Shown here: piece after piece, positions 26,788 through 35,652 of the stretch | Position numbering within the stretch: the stretch's first letter is position 1 | How the letters are laid out: each line of letters starts with the position of its first letter | Assembly (NCBI GenBank): GCA_009929605.1 | Contig: SAAC01000011.1 | Coordinates: 1 to 39,687, forward strand | Direction of reading: 5' to 3' | Length of the DNA stretch: 39,687 nt | Source: Negativicutes bacterium | GTDB lineage: Bacteria; Bacillota; Negativicutes; Veillonellales; Veillonellaceae | Program-made: the position numbers and the translations under genes | Notes under the pieces: generated by a model | Seen by the model: the letters and a program-made list of their open reading frames with translations, nothing else | Told to the model about the DNA's origin: nothing | Databases searched by the model: none

Positions 26788-29024
26788 TAAGCACCTCCAT
26801 GTGCACGTTGTACCGTGTACACATCGCGAACACGGCGCAACTTAGTCATTACAAATTCTAATTGTGAGATATCTTTAATCTCTATAACCAAACTAATATT
26901 AACGTTCTTCGTATCGTCATCGACCTTCGCGTTAATATTGGTAATATTAATTTTTAATTCTGAAAGTACCGCCATCACTTCCATTAAAATGCCGGTGCGA
27001 TCATAGGCATGAATTTCTACACCTACATGGAAGGAATCGTTTGTCGCTTGATCCCAAGACACTTCAATCATACGTTCCAAATCTTCAGGAGTATGACCTA
27101 TACTTGTACAATCGCCACGATGGACGGAGATACCGCGACCTCTTGTAATATAACCGATAATTTCATCACCTGGCACTGGATTACAACATTTGGCCATCCG
27201 TACCATGAGACCTGCTTCACCTTTTACAAGAACACCAGTACCAGCCTTAGATTTCTTAGGACGGTGAGCCTTAAGTTTTTCAACAATTTCCTCTGTAGTT
27301 TGTTTAGCTTCTTCTTTTTCCGTTTCCTTCTTATAGAGTTCTACGATACGAAGAAGAACAGTACTTACTGGAATTCCACCATAACCACAAGCTGCGAATA
27401 ATTCATCAGGTGTACCAGCATTAAGCATTTTAGTAACTTGCTCGATGCGTTCCTGCGTGCCCACTTGCTTCCAATTATAATTAAGACGTTTCGCTTCTTT
27501 TTCAAGAGCATCCTGACCTTTTTGAATATTTTCTTCTTTATTTTCTCGTTTGAACCAGTTACGGATTTTAGATTTACTTTCACTAGAACCAACGATATTG
27601 AGCCAGTCTAAACTAGGCCGTCCAGTTTTAGATGTAATGATATCCACGATATCACCATTTTTCAAGGTGTAATCGAGGGGTACAATTTTACCATTGATTT
27701 TAGCACCCACACAACGATGACCTACATCAGTATGTACACGATATGCAAAATCAAGCGGTACTGACCCATTTGGTAATTTCACTACATCGCCCTTAGGAGT
27801 AAATACGAATACCTCACCAGAGAATACATCTAGTTTCAATGCATTCACCAATTCCTTAGGGTTACTAGTATCTTGCCATTCCAGTACTTGACGGAGCCAT
27901 GCAACCTTTTGATCAAAGTCCTTGTCTCCATTTTTATTGCCTTCTTTATAGCGCCAATGAGCCGCTACCCCATATTCAGATACACGATGCATATCCCACG
28001 TACGAATTTGGATTTCTACAGGTTGCCCCATAGTACCAATAATGGTAGTGTGCAAGGATTGATACATGTTCGATTTAGGCATAGAAATGTAATCCTTAAA
28101 TCGATATGGCAATGGTTTCCAAATACTATGAGCAATACCGAGGACTGCATAACAATCTGGAATTGTGTCTACAATAACACGCACCGCATACAAATCATAA
28201 ATTTGGGACAAATCTTTGTTGTCCTTTTTCATTTTTTTGTAAATACTGTAGAAATGCTTTGGACGCCCTTTAATATCTGCCTTGATATCTGCATCGCCCA
28301 AAGCCTTTGTTAATTGCGCCATAGTATCATTAACAATAGCTTCCCGAGCTTGGCGTTTTTGTTTCATTTGATCAACGAGATCATAATATTTATCTGGCTC
28401 CAAATAACGGAAAGACAAATCTTCTAATTCCCATTTGATATTGAAAATACCTAATCGATGAGATAAAGGTGCAAAGATTTCTAATGTTTCCTTAGCAATA
28501 TGTTTTTGTTTATCACTGCGCATATACTTTAAGGTACGCATATTATGCAAACGGTCACCCAATTTGATAACGATAACACGTACATCTTTTGCCATAGCCA
28601 AAATCATTTTTCGATAATTTTCTAATTGTTGATCTTCTTTAGTAACGTATTGAAATTGGTTTAATTTCGTTACACCATCCACAAGGAACGCCACTTCTGA
28701 TCCAAACAATTCTTCTATATCTTCTTTTGTATAGGATGTATCCTCTACCACATCATGTAACAGAGCAGCTATCAAGGTTTCATGGTCAATTTGTAAATTG
28801 GCCAATATTTCTGCCACTGCCAATGGATGCATAATATAGGGTTCGCCAGAGGCACGAGTTTGACCCTCATGGGCTTTATCTGCTAACTCAAAGGCTTTCA
28901 TAATTTGAGCACATTCCTCGTCACTCAAATAACTATGAACGAGATCCATGAATGCTTGTAATTCTTTTTCTTTATTAAAGGTACCTTCTTCGATAATCAC
29001 TTGACCTTCTTCAGTGTTAATCAT
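26787..29024 (-). CDS. relA: Bifunctional (p)ppGpp synthetase/hydrolase (Rel)
   Basis: Controls the stringent response. It has 745 residues: HD hydrolase domain with H66 and the H90-D91 pair (LLHDVVEDTSY) and LGDRLHNMRT, synthetase domain (YSIYKKMKK, YDLYAVRVIV, YQSLHTTI), TGS domain (VFTPKGDVVKLPNGSVPLDFAYRVHTDVG), a Cys-rich part (MAKCCNPVPGDEIIGYITRGRG) and a C-terminal ACT domain (about 670-745). Both active sites look intact, so it should make and degrade the alarmone. It overlaps recJ by 4 bases (ATGA), and AGGAGGTGA precedes the start. Confidence 0.96.
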   Translation of the reverse strand: MINTEEGQVIIEEGTFNKEKELQAFMDLVHSYLSDEECAQIMKAFELADKAHEGQTRASGEPYIMHPLAVAEILANLQIDHETLIAALLHDVVEDTSYTKEDIEELFGSEVAFLVDGVTKLNQFQYVTKEDQQLENYRKMILAMAKDVRVIVIKLGDRLHNMRTLKYMRSDKQKHIAKETLEIFAPLSHRLGIFNIKWELEDLSFRYLEPDKYYDLVDQMKQKRQAREAIVNDTMAQLTKALGDADIKADIKGRPKHFYSIYKKMKKDNKDLSQIYDLYAVRVIVDTIPDCYAVLGIAHSIWKPLPYRFKDYISMPKSNMYQSLHTTIIGTMGQPVEIQIRTWDMHRVSEYGVAAHWRYKEGNKNGDKDFDQKVAWLRQVLEWQDTSNPKELVNALKLDVFSGEVFVFTPKGDVVKLPNGSVPLDFAYRVHTDVGHRCVGAKINGKIVPLDYTLKNGDIVDIITSKTGRPSLDWLNIVGSSESKSKIRNWFKRENKEENIQKGQDALEKEAKRLNYNWKQVGTQERIEQVTKMLNAGTPDELFAACGYGGIPVSTVLLRIVELYKKETEKEEAKQTTEEIVEKLKAHRPKKSKAGTGVLVKGEAGLMVRMAKCCNPVPGDEIIGYITRGRGISVHRGDCTSIGHTPEDLERMIEVSWDQATNDSFHVGVEIHAYDRTGILMEVMAVLSELKINITNINAKVDDDTKNVNISLVIEIKDISQLEFVMTKLRRVRDVYTVQRAHGGA

Positions 29025-31015
29025 GGACTCACCTCCTGCTTGCTGTATGTTAAAAATGTAATAGATGTAACCAAATCAAGTTTTCCTTGCACTTGATTCC
29101 AACGATACATTGGCAATCCATCATCATTTTCATCTTCTAAAATAATACCGAGTTCCTTAAATACTTGTAATGCCATCATAGCGGACGCATGATTTTGATT
29201 CTTTGGATGCCGCCTTAGCACCTCTTGTTCCATCTGATATTGTGAAAGCCTACCACCTCTAGCAATTTGTTTTACCACTAAATACATTTCTCGTAAGCCT
29301 TCTGTGGTGAGTACAATATGTTGCTCACCTAAAAGTTCAATATCTTGAATCATCAGTTGTGGAGATACATAGCCTTGCCACTCATTTTTTTGCAATGAAA
29401 ATGCGACTTTCACCATATCCCCGGCAAAAATTTGTTTAAATAGGTTGGGCCGATTCCATGCAATGGCATCAATAGAACCTTGAGCAGTTTTCAAAATAAC
29501 CTTGCAATGTTTTTTTAACTGCCCCATAAGTATCACGTCTTGCACCTCTGCACTGGTAACAGCAAACACAGGTGTACTATTTCCCATACCATAAGGTTCA
29601 AGAGCTGCGATATTATCTATAATTTCTACATCAATATCATTCACTGGCAATGTGGTATCAATATTGACTATAGGAACATAATCCTCTGTTGTTAGTTGTT
29701 TGCGACAATAACCATCAAGACGTTCACGCAATTCATCAATATGTGCCGCATCAATGCTAAATCCAGCGGCCGCCGCATGTCCACCAAATTGCAAGAGAAG
29801 ATCTTCACAAAACTTCAATGCCTCATAGACATTAAATCCTTCGATACTTCGGCAAGAACCTTTACCCACTCCATCATGGATGGATAACACCATCGTTGGT
29901 TTGTAAAACTCCTCTACTAGACGAGAGGCAACGATACCGATAACCCCAGGGTGCCATCCTTCACCACCCACAACAATGATATGATCAGCCTTGTGACCTT
30001 GATTAATCACATCTTGGCGAGCCATTTCATGAATATGTCGTTCCAATTCCTGGCGTTCCACATTTGTAGCCTGTAATTCATCGGCAATATCTAATGCTTC
30101 CTCAGCATTGGTAGTAACTAATAATTCCACAGCACGCGTCGCATGAGATACACGGCCAGCTGCATTCAGTCTAGGTGCCAATGTATAGCCAATATGGCCT
30201 GCGGTAATTTGTTTTCCTGTAAGGCCTGCTACACTGATGAGGGCATTAATACCGATATTCGGGTTCTCCACCATTTTAGCAAGACCTGCTTGTACCACAA
30301 TACGGTTTTCACCTACCAGTGGTACCACATCAGCTACGGTCCCCAATGCAACAATATCTAAATCCTCACGATACCATTCACCCGTTTTACGCAACCAAAT
30401 AGCTTGGGCCAATTTAAAAGCCACCCCTACACCAGATAAATTTTTATCTTCATAGAGACAACCCGGTTGTTTATGGTTTATCACCGCATCAGCATTTGGA
30501 ATTTGGTCCGGTGCATTATGATGATCTGTAATGACCATATGAACGCGATCCTTCACTTGCTCCACAATATCATATGAGCTAATACCACAGTCAACAGTAA
30601 TAATGAGTGCTGTTCCCTGTTCAATAAGGTGTTCCAAGGCTTCTAAATTTAGGCCATACCCTTCGCCTTGTCGTTCTGGAATGTAATAGCTCACATTCGC
30701 CCCTAATCGGCTAAAAAAACGATATAACAAGGACGTTGCTGTAATACCATCCACATCATAATCACCATAAATGACAATAGGCTTGTGTTGTTCCAGTATA
30801 TCCTCAATGAGAGCTACACCTTCTATCATGCCCTTTAATGTGAAAGGATCTAGTAAGCTATCCATAGAGCCATACAAAAACTGTTGCCCACTGATGCTAT
30901 CAAATCCACGGTTAACCAGCAATTTAGCGACAACAGGTGTAACCCCTAAATCATTAACCAATCTATTCTCTTGTGTTGTATCTCCAGATTTAACTAGCCA
31001 TCGTTTTTTAATCAT
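29021..31015 (-). CDS. recJ: Single-stranded-DNA-specific exonuclease RecJ
   Basis: 5'-to-3' single-strand exonuclease for recombination and repair. It has 664 residues. The phosphoesterase motifs are present: IYGDYDVDGITA at 82-93, the DHH motif ITDHHNAP near 160 and the RLNAAGRV region, then the DHHA1 domain with GGHAAAAGFS, an OB-like domain and a longer C-terminal region (about 565-664). Upstream are a -10 element and a strong Fur-box match. The ribosome site before the ATG is weak. It leads the recJ-relA-MBL operon. Confidence 0.95.
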   Translation of the reverse strand: MIKKRWLVKSGDTTQENRLVNDLGVTPVVAKLLVNRGFDSISGQQFLYGSMDSLLDPFTLKGMIEGVALIEDILEQHKPIVIYGDYDVDGITATSLLYRFFSRLGANVSYYIPERQGEGYGLNLEALEHLIEQGTALIITVDCGISSYDIVEQVKDRVHMVITDHHNAPDQIPNADAVINHKQPGCLYEDKNLSGVGVAFKLAQAIWLRKTGEWYREDLDIVALGTVADVVPLVGENRIVVQAGLAKMVENPNIGINALISVAGLTGKQITAGHIGYTLAPRLNAAGRVSHATRAVELLVTTNAEEALDIADELQATNVERQELERHIHEMARQDVINQGHKADHIIVVGGEGWHPGVIGIVASRLVEEFYKPTMVLSIHDGVGKGSCRSIEGFNVYEALKFCEDLLLQFGGHAAAAGFSIDAAHIDELRERLDGYCRKQLTTEDYVPIVNIDTTLPVNDIDVEIIDNIAALEPYGMGNSTPVFAVTSAEVQDVILMGQLKKHCKVILKTAQGSIDAIAWNRPNLFKQIFAGDMVKVAFSLQKNEWQGYVSPQLMIQDIELLGEQHIVLTTEGLREMYLVVKQIARGGRLSQYQMEQEVLRRHPKNQNHASAMMALQVFKELGIILEDENDDGLPMYRWNQVQGKLDLVTSITFLTYSKQEVSP

Positions 31016-31078
31016 AGTTTATACCACACATAACCCCTAATTTATAAGGCCATTTCATAATCAATATTACTTAGGCCA

Positions 31079-31097
31079 CATACTTATTATCATTATC
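31079..31097 (-). promoter_or_regulatory. Fur-box match before recJ
   Basis: Minus-strand GATAATGATAAT followed by AAGTATG agrees with the 19-base Fur consensus GATAATGATAATCATTATC at 16 of 19 positions. It begins just after the -10 element, at about +3 to +21 from the predicted start, a position where a repressor would block transcription. Confidence 0.6.
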
Positions 31098-31106
31098 ATT
31101 TTCTAT

Positions 31107-31112
31107 ATTATA
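31107..31112 (-). promoter_or_regulatory. -10 element for recJ-relA
   Basis: Minus-strand TATAAT at 31107-31112, about 90 bases before the recJ start. The -35 region (TTTATT at 17 bases) is weak. Confidence 0.5.
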
Positions 31113-31181
31113 CCCCTTATCATTCAATAAATAAAGGGGAATATAATTTTAATTCTCAAATTATTATTTTATTTTTCTCAA

Positions 31182-31226
31182 CAAAATAGACACCATTACA
31201 CAATTCGTATTGATAATGGTGTCTAT
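31182..31226 (-). terminator. Terminator after hydG
   Basis: A 13-bp perfect stem, ATAGACACCATTA (31214-31226 with 31186-31198), 15-base loop, followed on the minus strand by TTTTGTTG. It lies about 150 bases after the hydG stop. Confidence 0.75.
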
Positions 31227-31374
31227 CCTTATAAAAGCTAGCTTATACCCTACTAGGTATAGCCTTGTCATCATATTGTATTGTCTACATCGACAAAAAT
31301 CAAACCGTAGTAAATCACTCTGTATAGGTTTCAAATCGTATACTACTGTTAAATTAGATACCTCATCAAATAGT

Positions 31375-32793
31375 CTAGAATCGGAAATCCCGTTCCCCAT
31401 CTTCCATTTGTGCAATATATTGTTGCGCTTTATTCTTTACAAGATCATTTTTGATGAGATTCATTTGGCTTTCAATAACCATTTCCCCATCAGCCTTAGT
31501 CGTTTCAGAACCATAGTCCATGATATATTCCTTCAACGTCATCAACGCATTCGGTTGACAACAGTTATGAATTTGACCAGATTTCGCCAATGCCATGAAA
31601 CGGTCACCCGTACGTCCCGCACGATAGCAAGCAGTACAGAAACTAGGTACATAACCAAGGTGTAATAACCAGTCTACGATTTCATCAAGGGAACGAGTAT
31701 CGCTACGATCAAATTGCGCCGAATTGTCTTCTGGGGCTTCTTCTTCCTTGTAACCACCAACGCTAGTACGAGAACCACCACTGATTTGAGAGATCCCAAG
31801 TGCTAGACCGCGTTCGCGCATACTTTGAGTTTCACGGGTAGACATAATCATGCCGGCATATGGTGCAGATACACGAAGCAAGGCAACGATTTTATCAAAT
31901 GTATCATCAGGAACCGCATTGCTAAAGTCCTCTACATCAATATCATCGGCCGGACAAATACGAGGCACAGAAATTGTATGTGGACCTACACCAAATACAG
32001 CTTCCAAATGTTCCGCATGCATCAACAAACCAACGAAATCGTAACGATAATGCTCAAGGCCGTACAATACGCCGATACCCACGTCATCGATACCACCTTG
32101 CATAGCACGGTCCATTGCTTCTGTATGATATGCATAATTACTCTTAGGACCTGTTGGATGCAATGCTTCATAATTTTCTTTATTATATGTTTCTTGGAAT
32201 AATGTATATGTACCGATACCTGCTTCATGAAGTTTTTTGTAATCTTCTACTTCACAGGCTGCAATATTTACATTTACGCGACGAATTTCACCATTTTTAT
32301 TTTTAATGGAATAAATCGTTTTAATGGATTCCAAGATATATTCTAATGGATTGTTAAGAGGATCTTCACCGGATTCAATAACGATACGTTTATGACCAAG
32401 TGCCTCTAGGGCAATAACCTCTTCACGAATTTGCTCTTGTGTCAATTTTTTACGTTTAATATCACGGTTTTTAGAGTGGTATGGGCAATATACGCAACCA
32501 TTGATACAATAGTTAGACAAATAAAGTGGCGCAAACAATACGATGCGGTCACCATAAATGGCTTTTTTAATGTCCTTTGCCAAGGCAAATAATTTTTCTT
32601 TATACTCTGGCAATGGACATTCTAGCATAACGGCTGCTTCTCTATGGCTGAGCCCTTTGAATGTGGCTGCTTTTTCCAAAATCGCATCTAATAATTCGCG
32701 GTTCTCCTTATTCGCCTCTGCATAAGCGAGCGTATCTAATATCTCTTGGTGAGAAATAAATTCCTCTGCCTTGGGAGATTTCACATCATACAT
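31375..32793 (-). CDS. hydG: [FeFe]-hydrogenase maturase HydG (radical SAM tyrosine lyase)
   Basis: Splits tyrosine to make the CO and CN ligands of the H-cluster of [FeFe] hydrogenase. It has 472 residues. Radical SAM motif C96, C100, C103 (YCINGCVYC). The C-terminal second-cluster motif CX2CX22C is intact (SFCTACYRAG up to IHNCC, near 385-412). This motif, together with VIESGEDPLNNP and ICPADDIDVED, separates HydG from ThiH, which lacks it. HydE, HydF and a hydrogenase are not in the window. A GAGGT site precedes the ATG. Confidence 0.93.
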   Translation of the reverse strand: MYDVKSPKAEEFISHQEILDTLAYAEANKENRELLDAILEKAATFKGLSHREAAVMLECPLPEYKEKLFALAKDIKKAIYGDRIVLFAPLYLSNYCINGCVYCPYHSKNRDIKRKKLTQEQIREEVIALEALGHKRIVIESGEDPLNNPLEYILESIKTIYSIKNKNGEIRRVNVNIAACEVEDYKKLHEAGIGTYTLFQETYNKENYEALHPTGPKSNYAYHTEAMDRAMQGGIDDVGIGVLYGLEHYRYDFVGLLMHAEHLEAVFGVGPHTISVPRICPADDIDVEDFSNAVPDDTFDKIVALLRVSAPYAGMIMSTRETQSMRERGLALGISQISGGSRTSVGGYKEEEAPEDNSAQFDRSDTRSLDEIVDWLLHLGYVPSFCTACYRAGRTGDRFMALAKSGQIHNCCQPNALMTLKEYIMDYGSETTKADGEMVIESQMNLIKNDLVKNKAQQYIAQMEDGERDFRF

Positions 32794-32853
32794 AGTACTG
32801 ACCTCTTTTCTTATATAGGCACTTGGCCTTGTTTGTATAGAATTACACTGTAT

Positions 32854-32859
32854 ATTATA
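32854..32859 (-). promoter_or_regulatory. -10 element for hydG
   Basis: Minus-strand TATAAT at 32854-32859, about 60 bases before the hydG start. The -35 position has only a T-rich hexamer (CTTTTA). Confidence 0.45.
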
Positions 32860-33062
32860 ACTCTATCTTACAGTAATAAAAGCTGAAAATATTATTTAAT
32901 ACAACATTTCAAGCATAATACACAAGAATACTTTTTATATTTCTAAAATATTCTATTTATATTAGTATAGCACTATTCATAGTACTATTCCTACCAAAAC
33001 CAACAGGAATTTAAGGGAAATGTATATTGATTTCTGATAGGTGTTATGAAAATATGTAAACC

Positions 33063-33223
33063 TTTTACGGTAGTGTCAATCACGGCAAAGGATGTTAGTC
33101 TTGGAATCCAGTGGTCACTTAATCTCTCGTTCCGAACGCCTTCGGCGTAAGTCACTCGAGTACCAAGTAACCACCGGATTTCAACGCTGTGTACGATTAG
33201 CTATCATTGATACTACCGTAAAA
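33063..33223. repeat. Imperfect 161-base palindrome (B), MITE-like
   Basis: The ends are exact inverted copies over 12 bases (TTTTACGGTAGT), then TCAAT after one mismatch. The arms continue imperfectly, with a second well-paired block (AATCCaGTGGTcACTT against AATCCgGTGGTtACTT), and close on a core with ACGCC-TTCG-GGCGT-type symmetry. No U run follows on either strand, so it is not a normal terminator. The arm mismatches and long terminal inverted repeats suit a small non-autonomous element. No target duplication is evident. Confidence 0.6.
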
Positions 33224-33407
33224 AATTTTACAACATCGACAACTAGTAGAAGAAATTAATATATATTTTTTCAAAGGAGGGGATCGCAGGAAAGACACGG
33301 ACAACTAGAGGTAATTAGCTCTACATTGACGGAACTTGTACAAGAATGGTTTCGACATTTAGAACGAAACCTCTACACCAAAGTTCTCCCCCGCCCTTGA
33401 TACGGCA

Positions 33408-33544
33408 GGCATCTCAAATTCTCTACGGTATATACAAAAATAGCAATGACATTAGCGAGGAGCGCCTTACGCGAAGGCGTTTGAAGCGAGGCGCTGATGT
33501 CATTGCTATTTCTTATGTTTTACTACTAATAAATTTGAGATGCC
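33408..33544 (-). terminator. Nested palindrome (C) after the siderophore locus
   Basis: Two concentric perfect stems: outer GGCATCTCAAATT (33408-33420 with 33532-33544) and inner AAATAGCAATGACAT (33438-33452 with 33497-33511), the latter extended by AGCG/CGCT. They enclose the core hairpin CGCCTT/AAGGCG (33463-33479). On the minus strand the inner stem is followed by five U, so it can act as a terminator. The outer arm begins 11 bases after the full-length stop of the binding-protein gene. Confidence 0.7.
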
Positions 33545-33554
33545 GGAGTACCAC

Positions 33555-34655
33555 TTATTTCCCCCATGCGTCGTAAATAGACTTCATGGACTGTTCTTTG
33601 GCAAGGATTCCGTGGGCATTCCACACAGTAGTATCTACTTCCTCCACATGGCCCTGCTGCACCGCGGGAATTTTATGCTACAATTCATCTCGTTTCATAC
33701 TTTCCAATCGATTTTGGGCAATTTTATTATTTTGTTTACTGCTAGGACCGTAGCCAGAGCTGATGAGCAAATAATCGGCTTTCATATCCGGTAATCGTTC
33801 CAATGAAATGGCATTATTCGTCGTGCTGAAATCGGCCTCTAACACCATGAGTGGTGGATTGAGATTTAGCAACTCGTACATAAAACGATTGATATCATTT
33901 TTAGAATACGGATACAACCGAATTTCCTTATTGAGCACGCGCAGTAACGCCACTGTTTTATCACCAATATGCTCATGCAAGGCCATGCGATAGAATTTCG
34001 CCTTGGAATAATATTCGCGTAAACGAAGCTCCCCTGTCTCAGGAATGCCAAGGCCCATGGACAATGCCAAAAGACTCGTTTCGTCCTGCCGCAAATCGAA
34101 AGCCGCCGTTGGGGCGATTTTATTCAATGCGTTGTACACATTTTGATCGAAGGAATCACGCATGATAATCAAATCCGGTTCTTCCGCCTGTACTTGTTCG
34201 TAATTGATAGTCTTGCTATCGTCATTGACGCTGATGACGTGAATATCCTTCGCAGACAATTGTTCGTATAGATAATGGTTAGGATTGTAATTCCCTGCTA
34301 GGAATGGAACGTCTAGTGCCAATATAGGGTCTTCCATACGAATGACCACGATTCGCTGATGCGTCTTTGGCATCACTGTGGTCCCGAATTTATGCTTCAC
34401 CGTGATGGTATCGCCATCAACTGTAACGAGTTTTTTAGCTTGCGCCATTTTATCATCGAAACGCTTAGCAAATTCTACGTCTATGGCTTCCGATGTATTT
34501 TGGCGATGCAACATGCCTTGCACCTTAGGGCTCAACTGTCCCATCACTTGCGCTGATTGCTCATTCGTTTGATTAATGTTGCAACCACTTATGGTGAAAG
34601 CTACCGCCACGATGCCAACCACACTGCACAGTTTAGAGAATGTATTTACGTTCAT
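33555..34655 (-). pseudogene. Iron-siderophore ABC substrate-binding lipoprotein, interrupted by in-frame TAG
   Basis: The start is the ATG at 34655, which opens a lipoprotein signal (hydrophobic segment, then TISGC lipobox) and has AAGGTG upstream; a longer open frame further upstream overlaps the ATPase gene and has no signal features. The body has the type 3 siderophore-binding fold: RIVVIRMEDPILALDVPFLAG, EEPDLIIMRDSF, MKADYLLISSGYG. Reading stops at TAG 33678-33680 after 325 residues, but the same frame continues for 40 codons (HKIPAVQQGHVEEVDTTVW..., ending YDAWGK) to TAA at 33555. That tail is the conserved C-terminal part of the family, where the stop position normally holds Trp. So TGG to TAG is likely. 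Confidence 0.85.
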
Positions 34656-34656
34656 A

Positions 34657-35628
34657 TTACACCTTTTGAGAACCTTGTGCAGATAGGCCACCAGGAACTT
34701 GTAAAGGGGCGCCACCACGAATGTGTGTAGATGCATCACTGTCACCAGATACAGTACTTTCACCAGATACATTTGATACAGCACACACAGGAATGCCTGC
34801 CAATGGTTCTGCCAGTGGATCCCGTGGAGCTGGTATTTCTAAATTAGCTTTCACAGAATATGGAATGGAGAACGGACGGTTCGTGCGTGGATCGTTCATA
34901 ATAGTGGAATCGATGCCGAACACGTCGCAGAGCATGTCGTTATTGAACACATCATATGGGGAACCTTCGTACAAAATGGTACCCTTGCGCATAGCTACCA
35001 AATAATCGGCAAAGCGCGCAGCCTCATTCAATTCATGAATGACCATGATGATAGTTTTACCATATTTTTTATTTAAATGGTCCACCATGTGGAGCACGTC
35101 CAATTGATGAGATACGTCAAGAAAGCTAGTTGGTTCATCGAGGAACAGAATATCTGTATCCTGCGCGATAGCCATAGCAATCCAAGCGCGTTGACGTTGA
35201 CCACCGGACATATGTTCAATACCACGATCAGCGAACTCTAACAAATCCGTTTCTTTCAAAGCCCACTCAACCATTTCGCGGTCCTCACGGCTCGTGCGAG
35301 AGAACAAGCTAGATTTGTGGGGCGCACGACCATACATAACGAGTTCACGCACAGTCAGTGCCCCTGGAGCCGAGGGGTTTTGTGGCAATATCGCCACTTG
35401 TTTGGCTAGTTGACGACTATCCATAGCATGCATGTTTTTACCATCCAACAATACCTCGCCACTCATAGGCTCGATGATACGACAAATCGTTTTTAATAAT
35501 GTGGATTTACCGCAACCATTGGCACCAATCAAGGCTGTAATCTTGCCCTCAGGAATGGACAAGTTCAAGTTTTCTATGATTTTATGACCATTGTAACCAG
35601 TGGTTAAATTTTTAACTTCTAATTTCAT
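34657..35628 (-). CDS. Iron-siderophore ABC transporter ATPase (FecE/FepC type)
   Basis: It has 323 residues. Walker A GANGCGKST at 35-43, Q-loop LPQNPSAP, signature HMSGGQRQR near 139, Walker B ILFLDEPTSFLD, switch His in VIHEL. FecE/FepC-type ATPases are usually near 255-270 residues; here about 60 extra residues follow the conserved end, poor in hydrophobics and rich in Ser, Gly, Pro, Ala and Val, of no known function. It follows the two permease genes and ends one base before the binding-protein start. The gene itself is intact, unlike several neighbours. Confidence 0.92.
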   Translation of the reverse strand: MKLEVKNLTTGYNGHKIIENLNLSIPEGKITALIGANGCGKSTLLKTICRIIEPMSGEVLLDGKNMHAMDSRQLAKQVAILPQNPSAPGALTVRELVMYGRAPHKSSLFSRTSREDREMVEWALKETDLLEFADRGIEHMSGGQRQRAWIAMAIAQDTDILFLDEPTSFLDVSHQLDVLHMVDHLNKKYGKTIIMVIHELNEAARFADYLVAMRKGTILYEGSPYDVFNNDMLCDVFGIDSTIMNDPRTNRPFSIPYSVKANLEIPAPRDPLAEPLAGIPVCAVSNVSGESTVSGDSDASTHIRGGAPLQVPGGLSAQGSQKV

Positions 35629-35652
35629 AGCAATCTCCTTCTCAATCCAATC

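Larger units (their letters stand above)
31016..31374. other. Intergenic region between hydG and recJ
   Basis: This stretch of 359 bases has no supported gene. From right to left on the minus strand it holds a hydG downstream tail, the hydG terminator (31182-31226), an inverted repeat CCCCTT...AAGGGG (about 31112-31139), the recJ -10 element and the Fur-box match. The part nearest hydG (31227-31374) shows nothing recognisable. Confidence 0.5.
32794..33554. other. Long non-coding interval with two large palindromes
   Basis: Between the end of the broken binding-protein gene and hydG there are 761 bases without a supported gene. It contains, from right to left, nested palindrome C (33408-33544), a structured stretch with a Shine-Dalgarno-like site but no start codon (33230-33400), imperfect palindrome B (33063-33223), an AT-rich segment, and the hydG -10 element. 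Short frames that cross the palindromes look fortuitous. Confidence 0.6.

Noticed and set aside
31164..31415. An 83-codon minus-strand frame overlapping the 3' end of hydG
   Set aside because: It overlaps hydG out of frame, contains the hydG terminator and lacks a ribosome site.
33063..33223. Palindrome B as a rho-independent terminator
   Set aside because: No run of U follows on either strand, and the arms are too diverged.
33346..33576. A 76-codon plus-strand frame across palindrome C
   Set aside because: It runs through both arms of the hairpin and into the antisense of the binding-protein tail; composition is not protein-like.
33678..33680. TAG as pyrrolysine codon
   Set aside because: No pyrrolysine genes are in the window, and the family has Trp here, one transition away from TAG.
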